Source of the DNA: Mastigias papua
Taxonomy: Eukaryota; Cnidaria; Scyphozoa; Rhizostomeae; Mastigiidae
NCBI GenBank assembly: GCA_964019165.1
Contig: OZ025271.1
Span: 7,275,570-7,339,569 of the forward strand
Direction of reading: 5' to 3'
DNA length: 64,000 nt
The notes under the pieces were generated by a model. It had not been told where the DNA came from. It saw nothing but the letters and a program-made list of their open reading frames with translations, and did no database searches. The number at the start of each line of letters is the position of its first letter. The stretch's first letter is position 1. A program made the translations under genes and the position numbers. Shown here one piece after another: positions 14,410 through 25,127 of the stretch.

Positions 14410-14611
14410 TTCGGTAGGTGCTTAGATAAATGCTGTTTGACTTCCTCTCGAAAAGTTTCCGGTGGGTTCTTCCACAGTCTTTCTAAGCTTTGCAACATGT
14501 TAATAAGAACCATTTCATTATACATTCTACTGTTTTCAGCACCTTCTGCCGAGTGTTTGTACTTCTCATAGCCAGCTTCGTTGAAATACGGCTCCTCCAC
14601 CAGAATCAGAC
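14410..14611 (-). CDS. UBE2O: UBE2O exon: C-terminal half of UBC domain
   Basis: The acceptor is ACATTTAG and the donor GTAAGCG. The exon encodes GLILVEEPYFNEAGYEK, then NSRMYNEMVLINMLQSL and a final helix ending KQHLSKHLPK. It aligns closely with human UBE2O (ILVNEPYYNEAGF, NSRCYNEMALIRVVQS, EIRQHFS). This is the helix and loop segment downstream of the catalytic cysteine. The upstream intron contains the complete BEL/Pao retrotransposon. Confidence 0.93.
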
Positions 14612-14729
14612 CTAAATGTGACCAACAAGTACACATCAATTGGACAACCAAAATGTACCAAATGTACACGTGACATGCTAAAGTATATCTGTAGAAGTAC
14701 ACATCCCCTAAAACTGATTGGTCACTACT

Positions 14730-15249
14730 TATAAGTTTTTGACCTGTGCCTGTCTCAATCGCAACTATCAGGCATGAAAGAATGGCCTGAGGGCACAGGC
14801 TAGATTACCAACAAGGTGGTTCATAGGTTCATAGACAAGAAATTAAACTATATGTAAAGAGGACTGTATATTAAATCGTTCCAAATGAGAAGGTAGATAA
14901 GAATAGTTCTAATAAAACTGAATACAAAGAGTGGATGTCACCTCGGTTTCAGAGTATATACAATGATGTCTCCCAACTGTGGCAAGTACGTCCTTCAACG
15001 AATTTGATATGATTAAACGATATGAGTGTCCTTCAAACTGTAGAATTTCCTCCAAACGAGATAAAGTGTTCTTTTACGATATGAGCTATCCTTCGACAAA
15101 TTGAGGTTTCCTTTATAAAACTATATCAGTTCGAAATGGCGCCTGAACGTAACGAGAATTCACTCCAACTGAGGTGACAAGAAATACTTAGCCAAAAGAT
15201 AAAGAGAAAGAGGTCAGGGGCTTGGAGGCCAATGGGTCACGTTTTTCCA
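14730..15249 (-). repeat. BEL/Pao 3' LTR
   Basis: 520 bp, direct repeat of 20983-21502 with no difference found on reading through both. On the element strand it starts TGGAAAAACG and ends CTTATA, so it has TG at the start but lacks the classical CA end. Confidence 0.93.
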
Positions 15250-15252
15250 CAC

Positions 15253-15262
15253 TCCCCCCTTG
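15253..15262 (-). other. BEL/Pao polypurine tract
   Basis: On the element strand a purine run AAGGGGGGAG directly precedes the 3' LTR and lies about 20 nt after the gag-pol stop. This is the expected position of the plus-strand primer for reverse transcription. Confidence 0.75.
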
Positions 15263-15280
15263 ACCAGCCAAACCTAATGT

Positions 15281-18200
15281 TCATTGATATTTCTCTAGCT
15301 GGTCAATAATCTGAATACGCTCATTAGCAATCCTCGCTGCCTTTCTTTGAGGCCTTTTCTGGGTGTCTTCTTGATCAATTCCTGCCTCTTGTTTGCTTTC
15401 TGTTACTGTGTTGCTATCTGACATCTCGAGAGGATACAATCTTTGCACAGGTCGCTCTATAATGTTGCCGTTTGCCATTTTCACTCTTGCACCACGTACG
15501 TGAGCATCCTTTCCCGTAATCAATTCCACTACTCTGCCTAATTTCCACGATAGTCGATTTTTCTTCAATTCGTTTTCGATGAGTACAACATGACCTACTC
15601 CAATTTCTGATTCAGTACCTTCACGAATTTGGTGATATTCTCGCAAACTCACTAGATATTCTTTCTTCCATCGTTGCCAATAATGCTGGAATACACGAGA
15701 CACGTATCTTTGTCGTTTTCTCATGGAGTCTGCTCTTTCATTATATTCTTCATCACTATCTATTTCTGGCAATTCGGGCAAATTCAGTAATCTACGTCCA
15801 CTTAGCAGATGAGATGGTGTTAATGGTTCTGCTAAGTCATCTGGATACATATATGTTAACGGTCTTGAGTTCAGAACAGCTTCCACGTTTGTAATTTCTG
15901 TACTTAGTTCATCGTAAGTAAGATTGGCTTTTCCGATGCATTTCTTTAAACATAGCTTAATACTCTTTATGAGCCGTTCATAAAAACCTCCCCACCATGG
16001 AGCTTTTGCGAGATTGAATTTCCAATGAATTCTTTGATCAGCAAGAAATGACCTAAATTTTCGTGATTGGAAAAGGTCCGATAGTTGTTTTGATGCTGAC
16101 TTAAATGTCTTAGCATTATCTGTAATTATTAGGCGTGGCATACCTCTTCTGTTTATGAATCGCTTAAGACAAAGCATAAATGTCTCAGTAGAAAGATCTG
16201 GTACAATCTCTAGATGAACTGCTCTTGTTCTGGCACACGTAAATAATGCTAAGTAGACTTTTCTTGTTCCGTTTAGGTTAGATTTAACAAATAACGGTCC
16301 CGCGAAATCAATTCCTACAGCTTCAAATGAATATCCTGTTGTAACTCGAAAATCTGGTAATTGACTGCTTGGAGGATTACTGTAGGATGGACCTTGAATT
16401 AGCTTACATGTCTTGCATGGATGTATAACCTTTTTCACCAACTGTCTTCCTCTTGTTATCCAAAATCGCGATCTCAACTCAAGAAGTGTCTCCTTAGTGC
16501 CATTATGCATAACCTTATTATGACAATCTTGAATTATCAATACTGAAAGATGATGCTCTCTTGGTAAAAGGATGGGCCTCCTTGTTTCAAAACGTAAACT
16601 TGCATTACTCAAACGCCCTTTGCAACGCAATACATTATGTTCGTCTCTGTAGATTCCTAATTGTGTAGAGAGCTTTTCGAGTGTTGTATGGGGTATTGTA
16701 CACTGCGCGTCTTGTACTAACAATAATTCTGCCTTGTCCAATTCGTCCGCAGTAAGATTGTCTTTCTTCTGCTCAGATTTTCCTTTACAGTTTGTGATGA
16801 AACGTAATACATACGCTAGTACTCGAAGTAACTTTCTGTAACTACTAAAGTTCTCTAGCTTGATAACCTCCTTCAGCTTTGTTATCGAATTCGCTTGCAC
16901 AAGAAGGGCTACGTTTACGTTTGAACCTTCTGATTTTAGCTCCGCTATGCAATTCTCGGGAAGTTCTTTTGTATCTGTTTCGGATGGCCACTCGGTAAGG
17001 TCACTTACCAACCATTTAGGACCCTTCCACCAATTGACCTTATTCTGTAGAAGCACGGGATTAATCTCTCTAGTTGGTATATCTGCAGGGTTTTGCTGTC
17101 CCGGACAGTGAGACCATAAACTGGGAACCACAAGATTTCGAATTTCCTGCACTCTACTTTCAACGAAAATTTTCCATTCACGATTCATTCCCTTTATCCA
17201 ACATAACGCAACAATTGAATCTGTATAGCACCGACTGATATCCACTGCAACTAAAGGCTGTAATGAATCTTTAAGAGAAGAAATCAAGCGAGATAACAGA
17301 AGACAAGCAAGGAGTTCTAATCGTGGAATTGTTACTTTATTTAATGGTGCAACTCTCGACTTTGAAGCTACTAGGCTAACTGATGTTTGACCATTGGATG
17401 TGATCCTTATATAAACGCATGCAGCGTATGCACGTTCGGAACTGTCACAAAATCCAATAAGTTCCAATTTGTCCGGTCTATCTCGTAAGTCTGGAAAATA
17501 ACATCTGGCTACGAAAATTTGCTGAGCTTGTCTTAGGTCTGCAAGCATTCGGCTCCATTTCTGTTCTAAATCCGTCGGTAACAGATCGTCCCAAGCAATT
17601 TCTCTTTTGAACACCTCTTGCATAAACACTTTCAGTTGGGTCGTAATTGGTGTAATAAGTCCAACCGGATCAAAAATTTTTGCCGTTGTTTTCAGCACAT
17701 TTCTCTTTGTGACTGCAAGTTGTTCCGTTGAATTAGCAATTTCTGCTAGAGGAAAGAAAAAATTGTCTTCATATTTATCCCATGACAGCCCCAAAACTTT
17801 AATCCTTGTCATTTCCTTAGGTATGTCTTTTTCAAAGGTCGACTTTGCGTATGATTGGTCGTCTTCATTTAGCGAAACTTTTGCAGATTGCGGAGATGTA
17901 ATTTCATATTGATTTATGTCTTGCATTACACTTGGAGAATTTGACTGCCATTTACGAAGATTGAAGCCCCCATCCTTCATAATAGCCTTTGAAACTTGAT
18001 ACATACGTACCACTTCATTTTCACTATAGCCTCCTGTATTAATATCATCTGCATATAGCGAGTTTAAAAGCTTTGTTATGATTTCTAAATCAACTTGTTC
18101 ATAAATTTCAAGGTGATGTTTCAGAGTAGCGTTAAGAATGAATGGGCTTGATGTAACCCCAAATACTATTCGTCGAAAACGATAGACTGCCGGAGGTGAG

Positions 18201-20983
18201 CTCCTTTCATTGATGTCGTCATACCAAAGAAATCTGAGTACATCACAATCAGATTTTTCTACTGCTATCATAAGGAATGCCTTTTCTATGTCTGCAGTGA
18301 GAGCAATAGGAAAAAGACGAAAGCGTGTGATTATGTCTCCAACTGTCTTTAAAAGGCATGGCCCTGGGTACAAGCAGTTATTCAATGATGTACCTGACGT
18401 TGTTGATGCAGAAGCGTCGTATACCACTCTAACTTTAGTGGTTTCTTTATCTTGCCTGACTACTGGATGGTGTGGTAAATAGTGTGTTTTCCCAACAAGG
18501 CTTTCTTGGTCTTTGTATACCCTTTCAATGATGCCACGTTTCTCTTGGTCTTTAATGATAGCGTCGTACTCTCTGAGTAGATCAGAATTGTTATCGAGTT
18601 TCTTAAACAGTAGGTCAAGACGTCGTCTACACAAGCCATAATTATCTGGTAGCACTGGGTGCTCCTCTTTCCATGGCAGATTGACTACGTATCGACCGTC
18701 AACAAACTTTATGTCATCAGAAAAACGTTGATAAACAGTTTCTTCATTCTTCGTTATCCCTATGCTCTCTAAGTTCCAAAATTTGGAAAGCTGAGCTATC
18801 AACGTCTCATCCTCATTTTTTTCTCTGAGAAAACTATCACTTACTCTTAGCACATGAGTTTGAACTAAGTTTGCTGCGTCCGTACTTCTTTCTGGACAAT
18901 TCTGCACATTTCCTGACAGAATCCAACCAAGTTGCGATTCAAGGGCTACTGGACCTCCATTCTCACACCTTCTACTACATCCTGTGAAAAACATCCAGTA
19001 AAAATCTAACCCAATCAAAATATCGATATCTAGTTCGTCATGATCATACAGCTTGAAATCCGCTAAAGGTAAGTTTCTTAAGTGAGAGTATTCAGCAACT
19101 GCAAGATTTAGAGGCTGATTTGAGACTGGTGCGCACACAATTGGTAACACATAAGCCGTCACGTACATAGTGAGGTTATTATACGGACTTCTAACACAAA
19201 ATTGCGTGACATCGCATGTTTCTACGCTACTTTCTTCTGTGCCAAACTTCTTTATCGTAAGAGTATCTCTCGAAAGTGTTGGTAGGGCCAAAGAGTCCTT
19301 GAGCCTCTGCGAAATATACGACCGCTGGCTGCCAGAATCAAAAATCATTCGTGCAACGGCTATCTTGCCTGCATCCCTGGCCGATGAAATGTACCCACTA
19401 GCCGTTTGTAGTAACACTGAATTTCGAGCATCAACAAACATGGTTGTAGTCGCGCGGTCGGATGAATGCGGTCGCTGAGCCGCCGGAGCAAATCGAACTT
19501 CATTTGGTGCAAATTGGCCTACATTGCGCTGCGACTGTTCAGGATTAGCATATACAGCGTGATTTAATTCCCTGGAATGCTGCTGCCACTGTAGAGGATT
19601 AGCACTGCCACCAGGCGCTACTTGGTTTGGAGCCATCCTAGATGGATTGCTTTCACAAAGACTAGCATGATGGCGCTGTTTACAAAAATAGCACTTTATC
19701 TTGCTTGTGCAATTTCTGGATAGATGGCCTTTCTTAAGACATACGAAACACCTTCCTTGCCCTTTGATGATTGCTAAACGGGCCTTAGGTTCGGTTACTA
19801 TATTGCATTTTGCTGACGGGTGATTATGCTTACAAAATGAACATGTAATCTTATTCTCGTTGGTCAGAAGCGCGGCTGTGGCGAATGGCGCGTTGCGGGT
19901 TTGTCTACTTGACCCAGTGGGATTACTTGCTTCTAACTGGCCGCATTGCTCTCTGGCTTCGAGTTCTGCTTTAAAAACTTCCAAAACTTTTTCTAAGTTC
20001 CATTCGTCCTTTTTAACACTTTTCGTAATTGCAAGTCGAAATTCTTCAGGAAGTTTTGCCATAACTATCGGTAGGAGAAGTGTTCCATACTGCTCAAAAT
20101 CAATCCCTAGAGCTTTTAGACTTCTCACATTTGTTTCTATGGTATCAAAGAGTTTTCGCATAGATGATACATCTTTAGAAGAGGAGACTTGTCGGATATT
20201 CAACAGAACTTCCATATGAGAGTTAATGATTATTTGTTTCTGAGCAAAACGATCTTTCAAAATAGAAATAGCTTCGTTATAATTGGCCCCGGTTGTTTTA
20301 AGTCCTGCTATAGCTGAAGCCGCTTGACCTTCTAAAAGAGTTCGCAAATGACGAAATTTATCAACGGGGGCAAGAGATTTGTTACCATGAATAACTTCAT
20401 ACGTATCCCACCATTCGGTCCATTTTTTAGGGTCGCCATGATATTTAGAAAGGTGGAGCTTAGGCAGTTTTGTAAAGCTTTCTTGAGATTGTTCGCTTGC
20501 GCGTGTCAATGACTGCGGTTCGGAAAGAACACAATGCTGTAAGCTTGCCCTTTTTGCCTCTAATGCAACTACTACTTTCTGTATATCTGACAGAAGGTCC
20601 TCACACTGTAAAACTTCACTTTCAACTTCGTCGTTCGAAATTAAAGAGAAAATCTCTTCATCAGCTTTACGCAAAATACTACGTTTTTCGGTTATCACGG
20701 AGATTAAATGTTCAACAGCCAATATATTACTATTTCCATCATCTACTTCCTTCTTAGCATCTGAAATAAGTTTACTAACATGAGCGCGATAACCCCCTCT
20801 AATTCTTTTCTTCCTTGAGAGAGACACTGTTTGCATAGGTGGTACTTGGGGGTGTGTGTTCTGACCCTCTGCCTCCAGAGCCATTTTAGATAAACTTACA
20901 TTATCATAACAGAACAAAGAAGAAATAGTTATAGATACAAAAATAGCTACAAATAACACTGAAAATCCGGCTCGGTGGACCAT
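15281..20983 (-). CDS. BEL/Pao gag-pol polyprotein, 1900 aa, intact
   Basis: Single frame encoding all retrotransposition functions. Approximate order: gag-like DUF1759 region from residue 165 (LPKLHLSKYHGDP); zinc knuckles around 385-455 (CFVCLKKGHLSRNC and CYFCKQRHHASLC); aspartic protease near 550 (IFDSGSQRSYIS); reverse transcriptase from about 845 (VRVVYDASAS) with the YADD catalytic motif near 978; RNase H from about 1178 (IGFCDSSERAYAACV, RLELLACLL, CYTDS); integrase with an H-H-C-C zinc motif near 1490-1525 and the catalytic D, D, E in GIDFAGP, IITDNAKTF and WWGGFYERL; and a DUF5641-type C-terminus near 1800-1850. The first ATG overlaps the LTR/primer-binding-site junction and is followed by a hydrophobic stretch (GFSVLFVAIFVSITISSLFC). 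Translation may instead begin at Met34, before a typical soluble gag sequence. No stop or frameshift was found. Confidence 0.95.
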   Translation of the reverse strand: MVHRAGFSVLFVAIFVSITISSLFCYDNVSLSKMALEAEGQNTHPQVPPMQTVSLSRKKRIRGGYRAHVSKLISDAKKEVDDGNSNILAVEHLISVITEKRSILRKADEEIFSLISNDEVESEVLQCEDLLSDIQKVVVALEAKRASLQHCVLSEPQSLTRASEQSQESFTKLPKLHLSKYHGDPKKWTEWWDTYEVIHGNKSLAPVDKFRHLRTLLEGQAASAIAGLKTTGANYNEAISILKDRFAQKQIIINSHMEVLLNIRQVSSSKDVSSMRKLFDTIETNVRSLKALGIDFEQYGTLLLPIVMAKLPEEFRLAITKSVKKDEWNLEKVLEVFKAELEAREQCGQLEASNPTGSSRQTRNAPFATAALLTNENKITCSFCKHNHPSAKCNIVTEPKARLAIIKGQGRCFVCLKKGHLSRNCTSKIKCYFCKQRHHASLCESNPSRMAPNQVAPGGSANPLQWQQHSRELNHAVYANPEQSQRNVGQFAPNEVRFAPAAQRPHSSDRATTTMFVDARNSVLLQTASGYISSARDAGKIAVARMIFDSGSQRSYISQRLKDSLALPTLSRDTLTIKKFGTEESSVETCDVTQFCVRSPYNNLTMYVTAYVLPIVCAPVSNQPLNLAVAEYSHLRNLPLADFKLYDHDELDIDILIGLDFYWMFFTGCSRRCENGGPVALESQLGWILSGNVQNCPERSTDAANLVQTHVLRVSDSFLREKNEDETLIAQLSKFWNLESIGITKNEETVYQRFSDDIKFVDGRYVVNLPWKEEHPVLPDNYGLCRRRLDLLFKKLDNNSDLLREYDAIIKDQEKRGIIERVYKDQESLVGKTHYLPHHPVVRQDKETTKVRVVYDASASTTSGTSLNNCLYPGPCLLKTVGDIITRFRLFPIALTADIEKAFLMIAVEKSDCDVLRFLWYDDINERSSPPAVYRFRRIVFGVTSSPFILNATLKHHLEIYEQVDLEIITKLLNSLYADDINTGGYSENEVVRMYQVSKAIMKDGGFNLRKWQSNSPSVMQDINQYEITSPQSAKVSLNEDDQSYAKSTFEKDIPKEMTRIKVLGLSWDKYEDNFFFPLAEIANSTEQLAVTKRNVLKTTAKIFDPVGLITPITTQLKVFMQEVFKREIAWDDLLPTDLEQKWSRMLADLRQAQQIFVARCYFPDLRDRPDKLELIGFCDSSERAYAACVYIRITSNGQTSVSLVASKSRVAPLNKVTIPRLELLACLLLSRLISSLKDSLQPLVAVDISRCYTDSIVALCWIKGMNREWKIFVESRVQEIRNLVVPSLWSHCPGQQNPADIPTREINPVLLQNKVNWWKGPKWLVSDLTEWPSETDTKELPENCIAELKSEGSNVNVALLVQANSITKLKEVIKLENFSSYRKLLRVLAYVLRFITNCKGKSEQKKDNLTADELDKAELLLVQDAQCTIPHTTLEKLSTQLGIYRDEHNVLRCKGRLSNASLRFETRRPILLPREHHLSVLIIQDCHNKVMHNGTKETLLELRSRFWITRGRQLVKKVIHPCKTCKLIQGPSYSNPPSSQLPDFRVTTGYSFEAVGIDFAGPLFVKSNLNGTRKVYLALFTCARTRAVHLEIVPDLSTETFMLCLKRFINRRGMPRLIITDNAKTFKSASKQLSDLFQSRKFRSFLADQRIHWKFNLAKAPWWGGFYERLIKSIKLCLKKCIGKANLTYDELSTEITNVEAVLNSRPLTYMYPDDLAEPLTPSHLLSGRRLLNLPELPEIDSDEEYNERADSMRKRQRYVSRVFQHYWQRWKKEYLVSLREYHQIREGTESEIGVGHVVLIENELKKNRLSWKLGRVVELITGKDAHVRGARVKMANGNIIERPVQRLYPLEMSDSNTVTESKQEAGIDQEDTQKRPQRKAARIANERIQIIDQLEKYQ
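20965..20982 (-). other. BEL/Pao primer-binding site
   Basis: Directly after the 5' LTR the element strand reads TGGTCCACCGAGCCGGAT, the complement of a tRNA 3' end (ATCCGGCTCGGTGGACCA). From memory of animal tRNAs, this resembles the tRNA-Tyr 3' end with two mismatches. That identification is inference; the CCA complement and position are seen directly. Confidence 0.65.
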
Positions 20984-21502
20984 ATAAGTTTTTGACCTGT
21001 GCCTGTCTCAATCGCAACTATCAGGCATGAAAGAATGGCCTGAGGGCACAGGCTAGATTACCAACAAGGTGGTTCATAGGTTCATAGACAAGAAATTAAA
21101 CTATATGTAAAGAGGACTGTATATTAAATCGTTCCAAATGAGAAGGTAGATAAGAATAGTTCTAATAAAACTGAATACAAAGAGTGGATGTCACCTCGGT
21201 TTCAGAGTATATACAATGATGTCTCCCAACTGTGGCAAGTACGTCCTTCAACGAATTTGATATGATTAAACGATATGAGTGTCCTTCAAACTGTAGAATT
21301 TCCTCCAAACGAGATAAAGTGTTCTTTTACGATATGAGCTATCCTTCGACAAATTGAGGTTTCCTTTATAAAACTATATCAGTTCGAAATGGCGCCTGAA
21401 CGTAACGAGAATTCACTCCAACTGAGGTGACAAGAAATACTTAGCCAAAAGATAAAGAGAAAGAGGTCAGGGGCTTGGAGGCCAATGGGTCACGTTTTTC
21501 CA
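20983..21502 (-). repeat. BEL/Pao 5' LTR
   Basis: 520-bp partner of the 3' LTR and its apparent identical copy. It should contain the promoter and the R/U5 segments. Its last base (A) plus the first two bases of the primer-binding site (TG) form the first ATG of the gag-pol frame. Confidence 0.93.
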
Positions 21503-21559
21503 CACTACTGTAATGCATCATGGACCCACCTATAGTACAAATAACATTATTCCAATCCT

Positions 21560-22345
21560 AAAGGAATATCTATTTTAACTCAGCTGCGTGTTGGCCTTAG
21601 CACATTGAACTACCGTAAATTTAAACATACCTTTAGGGAAACTTTGAATCCCCTGTGCCCAATAAATGACGGTATCGAAAATACGGAACAATATTTCCTG
21701 CATTGCCAAGCTTATTGTAAAATTAGACGAGATCTTCTTACGTGTGAGAACAATATATTGTACAAATATGGTTTCAGAAATTTGAGTAACAAAGAGTTAC
21801 TACAAATCATTCTTTATGGCCACGAAAAATTACCGTATGATTCAAATGCAGAAATTTTAGCAATGACCATACAATATATCCATGATTCTAAGCGTTTTGA
21901 AAGAATGATCACAAATAACTCTTCTGAACACCCTTAAAGCTTCTGTCCTTGTTTAAATGAATAAGTAACTAGTATTCATACTATCTATCTATCTATTACT
22001 ATGAAGTTATTTTAAGGTCATTCCTCCGTTACGTAGGCTTAACACTGCCGTATTTGGGGCCCTCACCTTCTCCTCATGACGTTCCTGATAGCACGGCCTA
22101 TCATGTGTCTTTTTGACCAAATTAGCTTCGAGGTTCCCCCCTCTCTCCCTTACGGGTGGAGGAGTTGCGTAACGGGTGAATGATACATTTTATTTAAGTA
22201 TTTATTTGCGTCTACTTGTTTTCTTTTAGTTATTTATGTGCAATGGCTACAGGGTTGCTATGTAATTCCATGCTCCCTGTGGTATCTTTTATGTATTTGT
22301 ATGTTTTGTAAATATTTATGCGAATAAAAAAACTAACATTATTTC
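21560..22345 (+). mobile_element. 5'-truncated LINE, C-terminal ORF2 fragment and 3' UTR
   Basis: An open frame from about 21564 to 21937 reads LTQLRVGLSTLNYRKFKHTF, then NPLCPINDGIENTEQYFLHC, and ends soon after. This is the post-RT tail of animal non-LTR retrotransposons (R-x-G-x-S-x-L, then a C...C...HC zinc-like motif). It lacks the endonuclease and reverse transcriptase. A 400-bp untranslated tail follows, ending in AATAAAAAAA near 22324. The BEL/Pao element sits immediately to its left. Confidence 0.7.
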
Positions 22346-22559
22346 ATATTTTCAATCAAAATTAAAACGAATAAAGTATGTTAGCCCTGATATTATGGAA
22401 TCTTATCTGTTTTAACTTATAGAAAAGTCTACAGTCCAAAAAAGCCTGGATAAACACTGTCTGGTGTCATGAAAAGTAAGTGCCAACATCCCAGTAAGAC
22501 ACGAGAAACTAAGAATGGATCCAGTATACTATACACCCAGTTAATGTATGCGTTATGCA

Positions 22560-22697
<138 letters not shown>

Positions 22698-22713
22698 GTA
22701 TAAGGATTCCCAC

Positions 22714-22975
22714 CTTGAAGTGAAAGAACTAGCTGACATAAATTCGATTTACTGGTCCAAGTCTCTGATCCCTTGCCACTCCATGTTCCAAGAAGACTAA
22801 GACAGATGGTTCCATCTTCATACAGGTTAGGATTTAGCTTCCCAATACACTGAGACAAATAGCGAACAACAGGGGGTGACTTTGGGTAGTTTTGTGGTAG
22901 CTGTACATCAAATAGAAAGACCCCATCTTCATATGGGGTACCAGCTGGACCTTCGATCAAGATCGAATATAAATC
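22714..22975 (-). CDS. UBE2O: UBE2O exon: catalytic core of the UBC fold
   Basis: 262 nt, phase 0 in and phase 1 out. It encodes [38 protein letters not shown] and [20 protein letters not shown]. The cysteine in [10 protein letters not shown] is the ubiquitin-accepting residue (human VCVSLLGTW). As in other UBE2O proteins the canonical E2 HPN tripeptide is absent; the equivalent stretch reads LNPNLY. All catalytic-core landmarks are intact. Confidence 0.95.
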
Positions 22976-23634
22976 CTTTGGAAGATAAAAGAGCCATATA
23001 AAATAATAACTTAATGTCACACCACACTGCAGTAGTCATTTATTGCAAGTCGCAACAGCATTGCCTATTTGCGTACATTGATGTAATTACAAAGACTCCT
23101 TTTGGTAATACAAATATTGGAATTGCTTAGAATTCAGAATTACAAAAGGTCTGCAATACGATGATATTATGGTGCATGTAGCAAATTCTAGCATTTTAAC
23201 ACTTACAAGACGCAGCGTTTCTCCACTATAGTGCACTGATCTTAAAAAGCAACTTTAGAACGAGCCTGCTTCAACAAAATCCATTGACCCTTTCATGAAA
23301 ATCCCCATATATCACGTGCAGTACAGCCACATAACAGATGAGTATTTGTATGTAGAGTACAGATTCATATAAGTATATCTTATCTTCTGATGTCATAGAA
23401 AAATAAAACGTAAAATGTACAGCTAAAAGAACAAAACACAAGATATAGACCAAAACATTAAAACCAAAAAGGGATAAAACCAAAAAGAAGACTTCATCAA
23501 AATATTCAAAGAGGAAATAGAAGAAAACATTCCTTATCTCATAAGCAAAACAAAACATAAAGTTAGCAAGTACTGTTACAAACAATACATGTAGAAAAAT
23601 GAAAGAAACATATTCCAAAAGCAGGTCACCTTAC

Positions 23635-23801
23635 CAGTCTATTTTCAAATCCTTTTACTAAGAGACCTGAAGGAAGATTCGATCTTAATCCTTCAATTTC
23701 TTTCCTTATGACCGAGTAGAACTGTCTTTGATTGGCTGCTTGAAATGGCTGCGCAGCGAACTGATGTGATGATGGAACTTCTTCCAGCACAATGAAAATG
23801 C
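23635..23801 (-). CDS. UBE2O: UBE2O exon: entry into the UBC domain
   Basis: 167 nt. The acceptor is CGATTGGCAG and the donor GTAAGGTG. It encodes IFIVLEEVPSSHQF and then QFYSVIRKEIEGLRSNLPSG, ending VKGFENRL. Human UBE2O has VLEFAPSNHSF, FFSTVRKEMALLATSLPEG and VKTFEDRM at the same place. This is helix 1 and the first strand of the UBC fold. Confidence 0.93.
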
Positions 23802-23993
23802 CTGCCAATCGAACAACAATTTAAAATTTTACTATCAAAGTAAGTCTTCTTCAGTCATTCAAGCCACCATTTAAAATGGCATATGTGAAATAAAACATCA
23901 CTTGATTATGTATTCAAAGCAAAGAGAACTTTTTGCACTTGACAACAAAGTAGGATATAGACAACACTATGATACGAAGGAAAATCCACTTAC

Positions 23994-24288
23994 GTCTTTC
24001 AACATCTGTACTCTGATTCGAGTCAGGCTGAAACCTAACACTATCCGATTTTGACATACTTGCATCAACTTTGCAGTTAGTTGAAGAGTCTTCATCCGTA
24101 GTGACATTATTTCGAACTATATGACCTTCATTAAAGACTTCTAGGTTGCCATGTGTGCTATTGTCAAGGGCAGTTACGGACCGGCGCGCGATTTCATCGA
24201 GGATACTTCTAGAATCTTGTGGTTGCATGTAATCGACTAGGATGTGTTCTTGACCAGTGCTAATGTCCAAAGCCTCATTTGATAAATC
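23994..24288 (-). CDS. UBE2O: UBE2O exon: variable linker between CR3 and UBC
   Basis: 295 nt, phase 0 in and phase 1 out. It is a low-conservation, polar and acidic segment (for example EDSSTNCKVDASMSKSDSVR) that would occupy the position of the long acidic/coiled-coil region of vertebrate UBE2O. Assigned by its open frame, splice signals and exact phase agreement with its neighbours rather than by sequence identity. Much shorter than in human. Confidence 0.8.
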
Positions 24289-24401
24289 CTAAAAACAGCA
24301 GATACATTCATAATGAAGAGATATGTTCAATTTCATATCCAAAGACTTGTCAAGAGCATCATCATTATTGATGATACAAAGTTGCTACAAATTACGTGAC
24401 T

Positions 24402-24804
24402 GGGGGCCACTCAAAAAGTACTTACGCTCTGGAGGAAGGGGGGTGCCAAATAAAGTGTACAAAAACGTACAAGAGGAGGGGGCCTCTTCAAACCACATGC
24501 ATACACCTAACACCACATGCATACACCTAAGTAAGTTTCAAACACTAATTATTTTCGAAGCATTCTACATAAATAAAACTTGTAAGAATTATAAACGCAA
24601 GATTGTTCTAGTCATGAAAAACTTTCATTTTAGATTTGAGATTTCTCGGGCATGCACTAAATATTGAGAACTTTGCAAATAGTGAGATAAGAAACAGATT
24701 AAACATTTAGGAGGGGGTTGATGACATAAAGGTACGTACGCTAGGAGGAGGGGGGAGGTCAAAAATTGATGGATATTGAGCGTACATACCTTTTGAATGG
24801 CCCC
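24402..24804. mobile_element. MITE with about 28-bp inverted ends
   Basis: The left end reads GGGGGCCACTCAAAAAGTAC. The right end, reverse-complemented, reads GGGGCCATTCAAAAGGTATG, and both continue into TACGCTC. The 403-bp element is non-coding and lies in a UBE2O intron. A diverged relative lies at about 49862-50252. Confidence 0.7.
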
Positions 24805-25127
24805 TTGGTTGACTAAGTAAAATAAACATAAACAAATAAATTATGACTTTACTCAATGTTCTACCTAAGGTATCATAAATTTACACGAAACCAAGATCCT
24901 TTCTTTTTCGCATAAACAAATCTCATGAGAATACATTGGTCATTTAGTTCAGGGCATAACTAAACTAGAATCAATCAAATCCAATAAAATTGACCCAGTT
25001 AATAATCGACAATACAGAACAAAATGATAGCAATACAAAAAACTATATCTGACAATTACACAAATAACATTATAGCATAACAACTACTCCAGCTAAATTG
25101 ACAAAGATATCATAGCCATGATATATA

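Larger units (their letters stand above)
14723..21509 (-). mobile_element. Full-length BEL/Pao LTR retrotransposon with target-site duplication
   Basis: Complete element in a UBE2O intron, in the same orientation as the host gene. It has two 520-bp LTRs, a primer-binding site, a single gag-pol frame and a polypurine tract. The heptamer CACTACT lies just outside both LTRs (14723-14729 and 21503-21509) and is the likely target-site duplication, although the exact boundary is ambiguous by a base or two; 4-6 bp is usual for this superfamily. The LTRs look identical by eye over their whole length and the frame is uninterrupted, so insertion is recent and the copy may be mobile. No env-like frame is present. 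Confidence 0.93.

Noticed and set aside
16860..20757. Several plus-strand open frames of 83-119 codons opposite the BEL/Pao polyprotein
   Set aside because: They are antisense shadows of the gag-pol frame and show no domain of their own.
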